From Sphagnum compactum (lineage: Eukaryota > Bryophyta > Sphagnopsida > Sphagnales), in NCBI GenBank assembly GCA_965153455.1, contig OZ234497.1:17353872-17417871 (forward strand): DNA of 64,000 nt. Reading direction: 5' to 3'. A program made the position numbers and the translations under genes. The notes beneath the pieces are model-generated. The model ran no database searches and was not told where the DNA came from. It was given only the letters and a program-made list of their open reading frames with translations. Below, piece by piece: positions 11,024-30,905 of the stretch (positions are counted from its first letter, which is position 1; each line of letters starts with the position of its first letter).

Positions 11024-12902
11024 ATGGGTTTTGTCGGGATGATGATGATGATGATGATGATGGGGAGGAAGAAGAAGATGATGGGTTGGAGAGAAATGGT
11101 GATATGGGTGGTGGTTTTTGTGAGTGTTTTGTTTTCTGTGCAACAAGTTGAGGCGCATGGTGGGGCTCATCCTGATGAGGAGGCGGTGGGGCTTGTTGGA
11201 GATGATGCTTCTTCTTCTGCTGTAGGGACGGAGGATCTGCGAGCCAAGGGGCTGATTCTTGTGAAGGTTTATTGCTTGATTATTGTTTTCGTTGCGACTT
11301 TCGTGGGTGGAATCTCGCCTTACTTCCTCAGGTGGAATCACTCCTTCCTGCTGCTGGGGACGCAATTCGCAGGCGGCGTCTTCTTGGCTACGGCGTTGAT
11401 CCATTTCTTGGCCGACTCCGCTTCCACCTTCCAGGAGCGCACTAGCAATCCCTATGCCTTTGCGGAAATGCTGGCCGTCGCGGGATTCCTCCTCACCATG
11501 CTTGGCGACGTTGTCATCCAACACGTTTATAGCCATAGCCGATCCTCCCATGTCTCTTCCACCAAACCTGACGTCGAAGAAGCCCCTGTAGCAGCAGCAG
11601 GTACCTTGTCTGAAAACCTCAGAGAGACACAGAGAGACAGACACAGACAGGCACAGAGAGCATACCATCTAAGTGCCTCCATTGAATTTTGTAGCAATGA
11701 GAGAACACCAAACCTCTTTGATGCATTCTTTGAGATGAAGCACACGCCCAGACTTTTCTGAAGCTTCAAAACCAGCTCCAATAGTTCTTGTATAACTTCT
11801 TTTCAAATTCAGATTCAAGCTCGGCAAGAATTTTTTATCATAGTGGGGCTGACCTTATGAAAGAGCGATGGGTTGTTCAGAAATTGTGAAATGCTGCAAT
11901 GGGTTGATCATAGATTGTGAGATGCTGCAATTGGTTGATCATAGATTGTGAGATGCTGCAATGGGTTGAACATAGATTTTGAGATACTGCAATGGGTTAA
12001 TCATAGATTCTGAGATTCTGCAATGCATTGATCATAGATTCTGAGATGCTGCAGCACTGGGTGGTGATGCTTATTAATATGATTGAAACCATTGATGACA
12101 GCAGCAGTTGCAGCACCTGAAGCAAAAGCAATCATTCTTTCAACGTCAACAACAACAGTTGGGGATGCAGTGCTACTCATTTTGGCTCTGTGCTTCCACT
12201 CAGTATTTGAGGGCATCGCAATTGGAATAGCAGGTTGGAATCTTTTTCTTGTCAGAGCTTTTGAAAAACCCTACTTTACTCAACTCTCTTGAGTCTTTTT
12301 CATGTTTGTCAATCAACTTGGTTGAAGCTAGACTTGGTAGATCCTTTTGGTGACAAAATCCTGAAATGCGGGAAAAATAACAAATTCTCTCCTGCAATGT
12401 GATGACGATTCTGTAGAGCATTTCATTTGCTCGCACCTTTTGTCAATTGAAACTGAGCAGGAATTGTGTTTGTGGGTGGGACTTTGATTTTGGTTTTGTG
12501 ATTGCAGAGACAAAATCCAATGCATGGAAAGCTCTATGGACGGTATCTCTGCACAAGGTTTTTGCAGCTATTGCTATGGGGATTGCACTATTGCGCATGT
12601 TGCCAAATCGGCCTCTCTTGTCATGTGCATTATATGCATTTGCATTTGCAATCTCCACACCTATTGGAGTAGCAATTGGAATCATCATCGATTCAACCAC
12701 TGAAGGTCCCACAGCTGATTGGGTTTATGCCATCTCAATGGGACTTGCATGCGGTGTGTTCATTTATGTGGCTATCAACCACTTGCTTGCTAAAGGTTAC
12801 ATCCCTCCTCACCCAGTAGCTGCAGACCGACCTTTCCTGAAATTCCTGGCTGTCTTACTGGGTGCTGCCCTGATTGCGATAGTCATGATCTGGGATGCAT
12901 AA
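11024..12902 (+). CDS. ZIP-family zinc/iron transporter (ZIP2/ZIP11-like)
   Basis: ZIP proteins import Zn2+, Fe2+ or related ions into the cytosol through about eight membrane helices. Three exons, 11024-11600, 12102-12233 and 12508-12902, join with matching phases (1 and 1) to encode 367 residues, a normal family length. The protein starts with a Met-rich stretch and a signal peptide ending near AHGG (residues 44-47). Helix 1 follows ([12 protein letters not shown]), then [27 protein letters not shown] and a short loop with few histidines. The signature [12 protein letters not shown] (from residue 225) and the next-helix motif [13 protein letters not shown] carry the metal-binding His and Glu/Gly residues. 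The C-terminus has [20 protein letters not shown] and ends in IWDA. From memory of the family it is closest to Arabidopsis ZIP2-type proteins. The start codon is uncertain because eight consecutive in-frame ATGs follow the first. A truncated duplicate lies 7 kb upstream. Confidence 0.95.
11868..12053 (+). repeat. 31-bp minisatellite in ZIP intron 1, 6 copies
   Basis: Six head-to-tail units of exactly 31 bp start at 11868, 11899, 11930, 11961, 11992 and 12023. Each begins with ATGGGTTG or a near variant and ends with GATGCTGCA or a near variant. The array ends about 48 bp before the exon 2 acceptor at 12101, so it occupies the branch-point-proximal part of the intron. It is absent from the truncated ZIP copy, which ends before this intron. 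Confidence 0.93.
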
Positions 12903-14954
12903 GACAGACAGACATATGGATGGATGGAGATAAATTTTTCTTTGAATTGCAGCTAAAGATTGGGAGTGATAACCCATGGGACAACTGATTTTGCTCAAAA
13001 CTTGTTTTGACAAATTGAGACGAGGGTATATAGACTTCTTATCAGAGGACACATAGCACATCACTAGGCTGTTGAGCAATTGAGTCACAAGTTCTGCAAA
13101 GAGATTGCAGATCCCGAATTACTGATTGAGGTTGTATCATCATCAGTTGTAATACCTAGTGAAGAAGTCTAGATGTGATGATGATCAATGTACATCATCT
13201 AGCTCAAGTTCATCATGCTGGCAAAATTCGACTGCACTTGAGCTGATCATCCTTAAAAAAAATCATTCACTTGAGATTGGTAGATTCAGAATGTTTTAGA
13301 ACCCAGTTCACTGGTAAGCAGCCAGATGAGAAAACAGGGGGCAGAAGAGTTGCTCTGATTTTATGCCCAAAAGAACATTTGATTTTCTTCAGAAACTTTC
13401 TCGTTTTCACGAGAATTCATTCTTGTAGCAGAAAAATGTATCACAGTTATTGCAGTCAATCCCACATGCTGATTTTTCCCTCTCATTGACTTCATTTGCT
13501 GAAATGATAGAATTTTTGTGCTCTGCATACTATAATGATTTTATTAACATAAATCTAGCGTCATTCCTATTGCTGCAACTTCCCATACTGTGCACTGTTG
13601 AAACTGGATGCTGAATCAACGTCATGAAATTGCCAAAGCAGATTAAATCCATTGTTTCTGGAAATCAATCTTGAAACGTGTTTAATGATAGGTTTGTACT
13701 GCCATATCAGCATATATGTAAAACACATAATTCATTACCAAAATCATTGCACAAACTTTTTAAACCTAAGACTGAATTCAATAGCAGATCAATCACACGT
13801 AGGAGAGATATATTGAAACTGGTTCAGAACAAACAACCATTGAGGAGCACAAGTGGAGTGTATGTCTGGAGTGAGCTTCAGGATTTATTCTGCAGACCTA
13901 AACAAACACTCCCCTGATCAGCTGTGTGCTGGTACAGATATCTAGTAAAAGCAAACCAGCTCTTCTGACAGATGGAGTTGTCCAGGCTTTGTTGGGCTAC
14001 TTTCCATGAAATTGGCTTTACAAGGCTTTAAACCAATGACTTGAAAGGTTACCACAACTTGCTGCCATCCACTGGTTGGTCAACCATCTTCAATACAGCA
14101 ATACAGCAACACTATGCTATATTGCAAGCAATTCTCCTAAAGCAAGAGAAGGACAGCCTGCTGGAAGCTATGGATTACAACACATCCTGAATCCAAATCC
14201 GTCATTAAAAAGTACTTCGTTTCTGCATCTCTGCAATTCTAAGCAGCTTCAGAAATACACATGCATCACTCTTAGATGCATAGAAGCAACAGAAACTTCA
14301 ACAACCTGCCTCTTGTCAAAAATGTGCAGTGATGGATGCTCACCTTTTGTTGCCATTTGCTTTTCTTTTCGTTCAGTCATTCCAACCGGCAGCAGTTGTG
14401 CATCAAGGAAGAGCCACAAAGACAGAGCCTGTCCTGTCCATCCATTTACTACTTGGGACTTGTTCATTTACTGAGCTGCCCTTTCTTCACCAAAAAGAAA
14501 AACTCTTGTTGGGTACTTTTTGCACTCATGTCATATAGTAGAGAACAGAAAAAAAAAATGGACCTTGAAATACAACCCCATAAGCAAACAAGGTTTTTCA
14601 GTCTTAGGCTGTTTCAGGGAGATCTTTTACCTTAATGGTTATAGATCTCGGTTGAAGGAACCTAGCACAACTCCTGAAGATTTTCATGCTACCATAGTGA
14701 GAACCTCATCTGAGATTGAAGATATAACTTATAGTTCACTGATCTCTCTCCCTCTTTCTCTCTCTCTGACAGTGATCCACAGCTGGCTCCTCATTGATTG
14801 AATGCAAAAATGAGAAACTGGGTATGAACTGTAAAAGAGACAGAGAGCAGGAATGGCAATTCCATGTGCAAAAGCTATGTGGGCAGTGAGAAAATAGAGA
14901 ACAGAATGGCTGGCTGCAAGAGCCATGAAGAAAACACTCTTGTTGCTCTCTAGA
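12903..14954. other. Intergenic region between convergent ZIP and katanin genes
   Basis: The ZIP gene (+) and the katanin gene (-) end tail-to-tail about 2.05 kb apart. The interval should hold both 3' untranslated regions. Open frames here are short and match nothing I recognise. A CT run lies at 14739-14768. No other element was seen. Confidence 0.6.
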
Positions 14955-18486
<3,532 letters not shown>

Positions 18487-20348
18487 CTTCTTCTTCTTCA
18501 CCTCTCTCTTCCTCCTCTCCTCCTCCTCTTCTTCTTCTTCTCACTGCTCTCGACGACTGTTGTGCAAAGCTGCTACTCTTCTTCTACTTCTTCTTCTCTC
18601 ACAAATTTTTTTTTTGGTAACAAACCCAAAACACCCATCATCATCTCATCTCCTCCTGCTGCAAGATCATCCCCCTCCTCTCCATGCATTGCCAGCATCA
18701 AACGAAGACACACCCATTACTCGATCTCATCACCTTCTTCTTCTTCTTCTTCTTTTTCTTCAGAGAAAGCAAAGGAAGGGAAGAGAACGACTCCTCATAA
18801 GATCCAGGGCACCAACAAAAACAACACTCAAAAGACGTCGGAAACAACAACAACAACGCCAAGCGATCAGGCTTGTTCTCCTGCTGCTGCTGCTGCTGCT
18901 ACTGCTACTCTTTCTTCTTCAACCAGACAGAAATCCATATGCTCTTGGTGGTGATGTGATGAGGTTCACAAACAAGAATTCACAGAAGGAGCTGGGGTGA
19001 GAGATCTTCTTCGTTTCTCTTTTGCCCAAGAGATCTCCCAAAGAAAAGAAGAAATCATCGCCCGAAGAAAGAAGCTGGAGAGAAACAAATGAGTCAAGTA
19101 CAAGGAAAGAAAGAAGATGAAGAAGAAGAAGAAGAAGGACTCTCTCTGATGGGTCGTGGCGGAATGCATCCGTTGCAAAGCACCAAGTCCTTGGATGATG
19201 ATGGCTGACAGACAGACAGACAGACAGACAGAGCTACAGTGTCTTCGTCTCTGCTGCAATCACACCACCACCACGATGATGATGATGATGCCGATGGCCG
19301 ATGATGGGTGATGGGTGATGATGATGCTCACTCGCCGCTCACGACGAAAGAGCGCTTCCTTCCCCCACCCACTCACCTACCCACCCCACGACAGTCATCA
19401 GCTGTCGCTGCCTGCTGCTGCTGCATTTTGGTTGTGGAATTTTTTTGGTTTTTTGTTGGGGTCCATGTTCTTCCTTTCCAGGAGCTTTCAGGTTCTCTTC
19501 TTCCCTCCAGTACTGCACTTCTTCTTTGGAGATTTTTACCGATTTTGTGTTTTGTGTCCCATCTTCGGTATCACCCCATTCTCTTCTTCTTCATCTTCTT
19601 CTTCTTCTTCTGTTGTTGCGGGATTTGAGTTTCACTGCGATAAGAGTAGTTCTGTCTTTCTTCTTGACCCTCTATCTCTCTTCTGTCTCTCCTCAGTCTT
19701 TTTTCTGTTTTTGAGATGTGAAGTTCAATGGGGATTCTTGAGGAGATCCTTCGTGGTTTCCTTTCAGCAAGCGCAAGATAGGGTTGTGGGATTATTGTTG
19801 TGGTCATCTCTCCGCTTTCTGTGTTCCTTTCGTCCATAGGTACCCTTCCCACCAATCTCTTCCACAAATCAGCTCCATGTTTTCTCTATCTGGGTGTTGT
19901 TCTCTTCCTTTGCTCTCTCTCTCTCTCTCTCTCTCCTGTCTGTCTGCTTGCTTCTGTAACCAGATCTCTTTGCTTTTGAGGAAGCTAGCTAGCTAGCTAG
20001 ATTGGACCTGAAGACTTTGTCAGCTTCGGGTCTTGTCGGTTTTGCTGGGGAGAGGAGTTGTTACCATCCACAAAGGCTGTCCTTTTCTCTCTCCAGGTTC
20101 TGAGGTTTTCTTCTCAAAAAACCCATTTTAAAGTAAGTAAAGATCAAGCTCTCTCTCTCTCTCTCTCTTCAAAGCCCATTTCTTTCTCTTTCCAGGTTCT
20201 AAGCTTTTCTTCTCAAAAGACCCTTTTTTCAGTAAGTAGAGATCATTAAGCTCTCTCTCTCTCTCCAAGCTAATAATCTCCGGCTCTCCTGGCGAGGAAT
20301 TTTTTTTGCAGTTTGTTGTTGTTCATAAGAGATTGAGGATTGGGGGAA
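18487..20348. promoter_or_regulatory. Divergent katanin/IRE1 promoter and leader region
   Basis: The two start codons face away from each other across 1,862 bp, so this interval holds both promoters and both 5' untranslated regions. It is dense in short repeats: CTT/TCC runs next to the katanin start, (GACA)n at 19207-19231, an ATG/GAT run near 19275-19290, (CT)n at 19915-19933, 20147-20168 and 20251-20264, and (GCTA)n at 19983-20000. A possible 39-codon upstream ORF with its own ATG at 19877 and stop at 19996 would lie in the IRE1 leader if transcription starts before it. No confident TATA box was assigned. Confidence 0.55.
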
Positions 20349-24759
<4,411 letters not shown>

Positions 24760-25925
24760 ATCCCAAAGGCGCCATGGATATGGACGCATTTCTGGGTTCT
24801 CTTCCATGCTTGACAACTACTGTGTTGACTATTGGGTGCTGAGAGACTTTTTCCTCCCCCCTTGTATTCAACCTTCCCATTCCCTAAACTCAAGAATTCC
24901 AAGCTCTTATAGAAGGTGAATTCTTCTTTCTGTCTATTATTCTCCATCTTCTGCTAATATGGGTTTACTTTCCTTACAAATGGAATACAATCAATGCATC
25001 TTATGTAGAGACCATCAGTCATAATCTGTAACCATTCCAGATCCCAACCTGCTTTCCATGCATGTGATGGTTTGAAGTTATAAGGAGCGTGATCAGGAAA
25101 CAAAAACCAGGCTCTTCCAGCAGATGTGTCATTGTGTACATGGTGCCTCCCATGGCAACTCCAAATGAAGGCAGTGATCATGTCAAAGTCGATTTTTTTT
25201 CCCAGGTACACGTTTCCAATCCTCTGCTGAAGTTTGTTGGCAAAATTGATTTTCATATAGGGTCAAGCAAAACAGAAGCAATCAAGAACACAATGCAAAA
25301 TTGTCTGTTGATCAAACTCAGTTGTTGTTTGTGCAGACCGTGTGAAGGCAAATGGTTGCTGTTGGTTCACAACTCTGGAAGTCCGGTGTAATGTGTGTTC
25401 ATAGAGGCGCACGGTGGAGAAAACTTGCAGTGGTCGTTACAGTGATGGCAAAGCTCCAAGCTTGCACCTTTGCAGCTGCACACTCAATGATCCCTGGATT
25501 CAGTTCTCCTCAGAATTCCATCAGTGTTTAATTGAGATGCAAAACCCAAACTTGATTGCGTGGCACTGTTGTGTTACTGGATTGTATGTGTGGTCAAAAT
25601 GTACAATATGTGAGCGCTTTTGACACCGTGCTTGATGATGTTGTCTTACTATATGGACAATCTCAGTTGCATGAAAACAATATTGAGATTCAGAGCTATT
25701 GTTTTGTGTTTGCTTCCACTCTATAAGAAGCACCACACTTCTATCCCGTATGGTGTAGCCCAAAGTTCTCCTCTTCTCCCCTGTATTGTATAGTTGGGCC
25801 AAATTGGAGCCACTTTGGAGGCACATATTTAATGAAATTTTATCACTTTGCAACTATAAAAATGTTTAAATGTTGAAAGAGGGGTCTAAGGATGAAAAGT
25901 TTAGTAGCGGTACTGATTTTATGCT

Positions 25926-26250
25926 TCTAGGGTTTAGGATTTATGGTTTTAAGGTTTTAAGTTTCAATATTTGGGTTTAGGTTTTAGGGTTAGGGTCTAA
26001 TGTTCAAATTCACATAGCTTAGGTGAACTCTGGGTTACCTAGTATAAAGTTTAGGGGTTGGGAATTTTTTGAATTTATTTGTTTTAGTCTTAGGGTTTAA
26101 GATTTGGGGTTTAAAACTAGCAATTAAGTTTTAGGGTTTTAAATTTAAGGTTTGAATTTGGGTTTTTTAAGCTTATGGTTTTATGATTCAAGTTCATATC
26201 ATTTATGTGAGTTATGTGTTACTTAGTATAGGGTTTTGGGTATTAGTTGC
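25926..26250 (+). repeat. Degenerate telomere-like (TTTAGGG) tract
   Basis: Many TTTAGGG-like words (TAGGGTTTAGG, GGGTTTAGG, TTTAGGGTT, TTAGGGTTTAAG) are packed into about 320 bp on the plus strand, with decay between them. Two related segments ending in 'ttacctagtata' (about 26045) and 'ttacttagtata' (about 26231) suggest that the tract was itself duplicated. Confidence 0.7.
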
Positions 26251-29200
26251 AACATTGGTGCATACCTAAAATCCACAAAACCATTGATGCATCCTCCTTA
26301 TCTATCTACCATGACTTGGGTAGCTTTCCTCATTGAACATGTCCTTCTTTCAACTACTTAGATGATGACTTCCTCCAAATGCCTAATCTATCCCATCTTC
26401 ATTTGTTGTTTGTTAGTGAGAGTATTATCAACATTTGGTGTGTGCCTTTGCTTCTAGATCTTCCTCTTGTTGATCTACATGTTCTACTTTTACTTGTGCA
26501 AATTCACCTCTCACATATTTTGTTCTCAAATTTTTGACCTTCTATGATGATCTACATGGTTTTACCTTCATTTTTTTGAAGCTAATCTTCTATTTGCTTT
26601 CTCTTCAAATATGTCTTTTATTGATATGTGTGCTCTTACACTTTTGGAATCTAACCTTTTATGTGCTTCAATTTTAGGTATGGAATGCATAATTCTATTT
26701 TATCTACCAACACAACCACACAAGGAATTAGAAGTTTTAAAAAAATAGTACAACTCATTTTCAAAGATTTTTTCAAAAATATTATAACTCATTTTTTAAA
26801 GACTAATTGGTAAGGAAGACATATTTGAGAATGGAAAAAATTGGAAATGAGATTTTTAGAAATGAGTGGAGGTGATGATGTTCACATGAATTCTACTATG
26901 TGAAGAAGCATTTGTTCAAATTTTGGCAAGAACTCAAAGTGCTTTAAAATATAAGAAAAAAAACAAAGGCATGCTACTTTAAGGTTGTTCATTTACTCCT
27001 TTGATTTGTATGATCCAAACACAATATTGTTCTAGGGTTGTATAATTATTGTTGGGGATATTTGTGCATTGTAAGACTAAAAATGTTTGTGCTCATCAAA
27101 GGTCCATTGCATCATTGCTTTTAATGTGATAATCGACCATCCACTACCAAGCAATTTATTTATTTGTGCTATTGGAATTTTTCCAAAAAACCCTCCCCCC
27201 CAAGTAACACCCATATTACATAACCCTCTCTTGAATATGGTCCAAATCACCCCATGTCCAAACATTGTGGTTTTTTCTAGTCGATTTTTCTAAAATGTTG
27301 GTTCAAAGGTCACGTGCAACAAAACGCTACAAGGATTAGCCCGTTACATATCTCGGGACTTCAACTCAAATGCTTTGTTCTAGAACGTGAGAGTTGACAA
27401 CCCATCACCAAACATACCCACACACACACAAGAGAAGTCAAGTTCATGTGTTATTGGGCCCTACCCAAACCCCATAAAATATCACAAAAGTTGCATGTTT
27501 GTCATATGCTAAAACAACTCCAAACACAATTTGTTTTAATTGGATGTTCAATTTTAGGCATTGCACATGAACAATCAAAAGACTTATTCATGATTGTTGA
27601 CTAGCCATACTATGAATAATAAAGGGCATTCAATTACCAGCCAATGTTCGGAGATGGGCCTAGTTACCCTAGTTAGCAATTAGTTATTGAAGATTTGGGG
27701 ATTTCATGTTGTGTATGCATAAGGGGCAAGTTTGCAATACTTGCTCTAAGAGCCATTGATTATGTTTTCAAGGTGGGTTCTTGTGTAAGGTAAAGCTAAA
27801 AATTCTTATTTTGAATATTTCCATCAATGGGTTATGCATACTAACAAGTGAAGGATGCAACTACATTAAGTTTATGGTGGCATGGCAAGTACACAACAAA
27901 TGTTACAAGGTTACAATTAAACCTTATGTGTGAAGTGCAATGCAAGTATGGTGCGCATGGGAATCAACCAATCTTGGGTCTCTTAAGTGTTCTATTACAA
28001 GCATACATAGCCTATTCTTGAGTAAGTAGATACTTCTATTCATTGGGTAACCTCCTTGTATTCAAAAAGGATTTTGATTTGATCTATTTATAAAACTAGG
28101 TGGATATCAAGAATTTGATCTTATGAATACATGTGATAAATTTTGGCAATTGATAAAGATATAAAACTATTTAAATGAAGAAAATCTCCTAAACTTAACC
28201 CTTTGTTTACATCAAAATGCTTATAAATATAAAGTGTACAAAGGCGTCAATGGAGATGTTGAGTGAGGAAGTAGCACTTGCTAATGTTAAAAATCCAAAT
28301 CTATCACATTCTTAAAGTGGATAATAAGGATAGCTAATTTCACATCATGCACAAAAAGGCTTTCACCGATGCTTTTCATTAATCATATATATTTTCAAAT
28401 GCCATTTCTTTAAATTAATACTTTCAAGGTCTCTCATGGGCTTAATATGTTGTATTATTATTTTTATTAATTTACCTCCGAAGTAATGACATGAAAAACC
28501 ATTTTTATTTTTATTTTAAATCAAGTGATTTCCTCATGACCCTATTAGTTCAATATAAGTGCAATTAGCTTCTAGTAGCTATAAGGTTGTCGATGATGAC
28601 ATGTTAAAAGCACATTAGAATGATCTAATCTAATTGAAACTTCCATCAACCCATCACCCCATTAGAGTGGGTTTACTCTATAGCACTTTAAGTATGCAAT
28701 CACATAATTACACCAATCTAAAGTGGTTTGACACAACTATTGGTAACTAGAGAATGTAAACAAACTTTACATTAGAGTTATCTGTAAAGTCATCCTGTCT
28801 ATACCCCTGTCTTTGAGCTTGCTTCACCCCCCATCCCCTCTTTTGGTGGTATTCGCAAAGGAAGGAAAATTTATTAATCTCAGCATGAAATGCTGAAACT
28901 CAGCATTTAATGCACAAGGCTCGAAAGTAATTCCAATGATGAGTAATCAAAACTGGTACATTGGGGAATTTTTGGAATCCTTTGTATAGTCGTCCATGGA
29001 CCATTTCAAAAACAATTTAAAAAATAACTACCTCATTTTCAAGTCTAACTATTTCATTTCTTTCTTAATATCAAATTTTTCTATTGACTTTCTTATTAAT
29101 TATCTCTCACCTTTCTTAATACCTACCTCCTTTTTGACATTACCTCACTCTTTTTCCTATTCACCAACATGAATATGCAAAATAAAAATAACATGCATCT

Positions 29201-29399
29201 TTTCATGTCCATGAATTGCATATTAATTTAAATTAAATTTGACATTGACATAAATAATGATAAATGATTGAAAATCATATATATTAATTCAGTAAGTCTG
29301 TCTGTTTGTGACGGGGGTTTTTGGGGGTGGGGGAGGGAGAGGCCGGTGAAGCATGGGGTGATGCCCAACACTATGTCTGTTTATCTGTCTGTGACAGGG

Positions 29400-29757
29400 C
29401 TTGGTCTGTCAGTCTGTCTTGGGCACGGGTGGGAACTGGGCACGAACTGAGCATGGTCACGGGCACGGACACGGGCGGGACTGGGCATGAATTGGGCACG
29501 GACTGGGCACGGACACGGGCGGGCTGGGCTCGGGAGAGGGGCACGGCACGGACGAATTGAGCACGGGCGAACTGGGCACGGACTAGGCACGAGCACGGGC
29601 ATGAGACTGGGCACAGGCACAAGCACGAGACTGAGCACGAGCACGGGCACGAGCACGAGCAAACTGGGCACGGGCTGAGCACGGGCGAATTGGGCACGGC
29701 ACGGGCGGACTGGGCACGGCACGGGCGGACTGGGCACGGGCGGACTGTGTCCGAACG
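29400..29757 (+). repeat. GC-rich degenerate minisatellite
   Basis: About 360 bp are built from variants of ACTGGGCACGG and CACGGGC with period lengths of roughly 10-20 bp. It is strikingly GC-rich against an AT-rich background. Both strands are open in several frames, giving artificial Arg/Gly/Thr or Pro/Cys/Ala-rich ORFs. It is preceded by (TCTG)n-like words at 29293-29425. Confidence 0.9.
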
Positions 29758-30542
29758 TCACGGGTACCCACTAGTCATAAGAAAAAAAAAAAAAAAGTTG
29801 ATCATCACTTGTAGTACCCAGCAGCACCATGGAGTGCTCAAATTATAGTAGTTGTACAGGTAGGAGCAATGAAAATATATGTAGCAGCAGTGGAGGCGCT
29901 CAGGGAAAAGGAAGGACACTATGAAACTCAGTTTATCACCAAAATTGGTGGAAAAACTAATTTGCGTTCCAGTTATTTCATTTTGTAAAATTTTCATTCC
30001 CAGTTATGGCTTTGAGGCCCTATTATTCCAAAACTGCCTGTTATCGCTCCCTAATCGTGTGACTTTGAGAAGAACTCTACGGCAACCACAAAAAAAGCTT
30101 TCTTTCCATGGTTTCCATCACAAAAGCTCAAGTTCCTATGTTTGTTGTTTACCACTATTAAAATTACTTATGTTCATTAGCAATTTGGTGGGTTTGAGTT
30201 AAGGGAAAACTCAAACATTGCTATTCATGTAGTGAAAACATTGGTCAAATATTAACCAACCTCCTTGCTCTTCCTCATCCTTTTTGCTCCATGGGGAGCC
30301 CGAGATAAGAGGTAAACGGTCTCATCATCACTTATTGTACATTCTTTCATGGTAGGGTTAAAAAGACCTACTATTGTAATCGTTCCCTATCGTTGCACAA
30401 CAACAACAATTACATTCTTGCAAATGAAATAATCATCTTGGGTATAAGGTGTGCAATCATGGGGTAAATGGAAAATGATGAACTCAAATGATACATCAAT
30501 ATATGGACGACACACATACATATACATACATGTTCCCATATA

Positions 30543-30905
30543 TACATATACTAGTGGGTGCCCGTGGCCGAAGGCCACTGTGAAGTCCCCCGTGATGTGA
30601 CCTCGGAGATTCTTGAGAGGGCAGGGTTTCAGGCAGAGTGGCAGGTGGAGGCGCAGCGAGTGCTTTTTGTCTTGCCCGACGCTTGAGCGAGGCGTGTTAC
30701 ACAAAGTGATCGGCTGTGTGTAACAAAGAGGGAACGCAGTGAGAGTGTGGCTGAGAGGAACGGAAGAGAGAAAGGGAGGGTAATTGAGCGAATGGGGAAA
30801 GAGGGAGGGAGCCAAAACCAAAGTAAGTAGGTTTTTGGGCGTGTTACACAAAGTGATCGGCTGTGTGTAACAAAGTGCCATTCAAAAGTACCATTTTGGA
30901 GGACC
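30543..30905 (+). mobile_element. GC-rich insert with hairpins, possible non-autonomous element
   Basis: A sharply bounded GC-rich block of about 360 bp sits in AT-rich DNA. It opens with a perfect hairpin GTGGCC-GAA-GGCCAC (30564-30578). It also contains two identical copies of a 37-bp segment (30691-30727 and 30840-30876), each with arms GTTACACA/TGTGTAAC that can fold. Direct repeats with palindromes and a hairpin near one end are seen in Helitron-type elements, but the diagnostic 3' CTRR end was not confidently found. Its class is therefore inferred and uncertain. Confidence 0.4.

Noticed and set aside
10910-11668. Long antisense frame opposite ZIP exon 1, also seen opposite the truncated copy (3903-4376)
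   Set aside because: Its presence in both copies follows from the duplication of the sense exon. It has low-complexity His/Pro/Ser content and no family resemblance.
11862-12060. Regular 31-bp units considered as a CRISPR-like array
   Set aside because: Units are contiguous with no variable spacers and lie inside a plant gene intron.
13271-14801. Several 60-130 codon frames between the ZIP and katanin genes
   Set aside because: They have no motifs, overlap on both strands, and fall in the expected 3' untranslated regions of convergent genes.
29371-29761. Overlapping Pro/Cys/Ala-rich and Arg/Gly/Thr-rich open frames
   Set aside because: These are by-products of the GC-rich minisatellite; every frame is open because the repeat contains no stop words.
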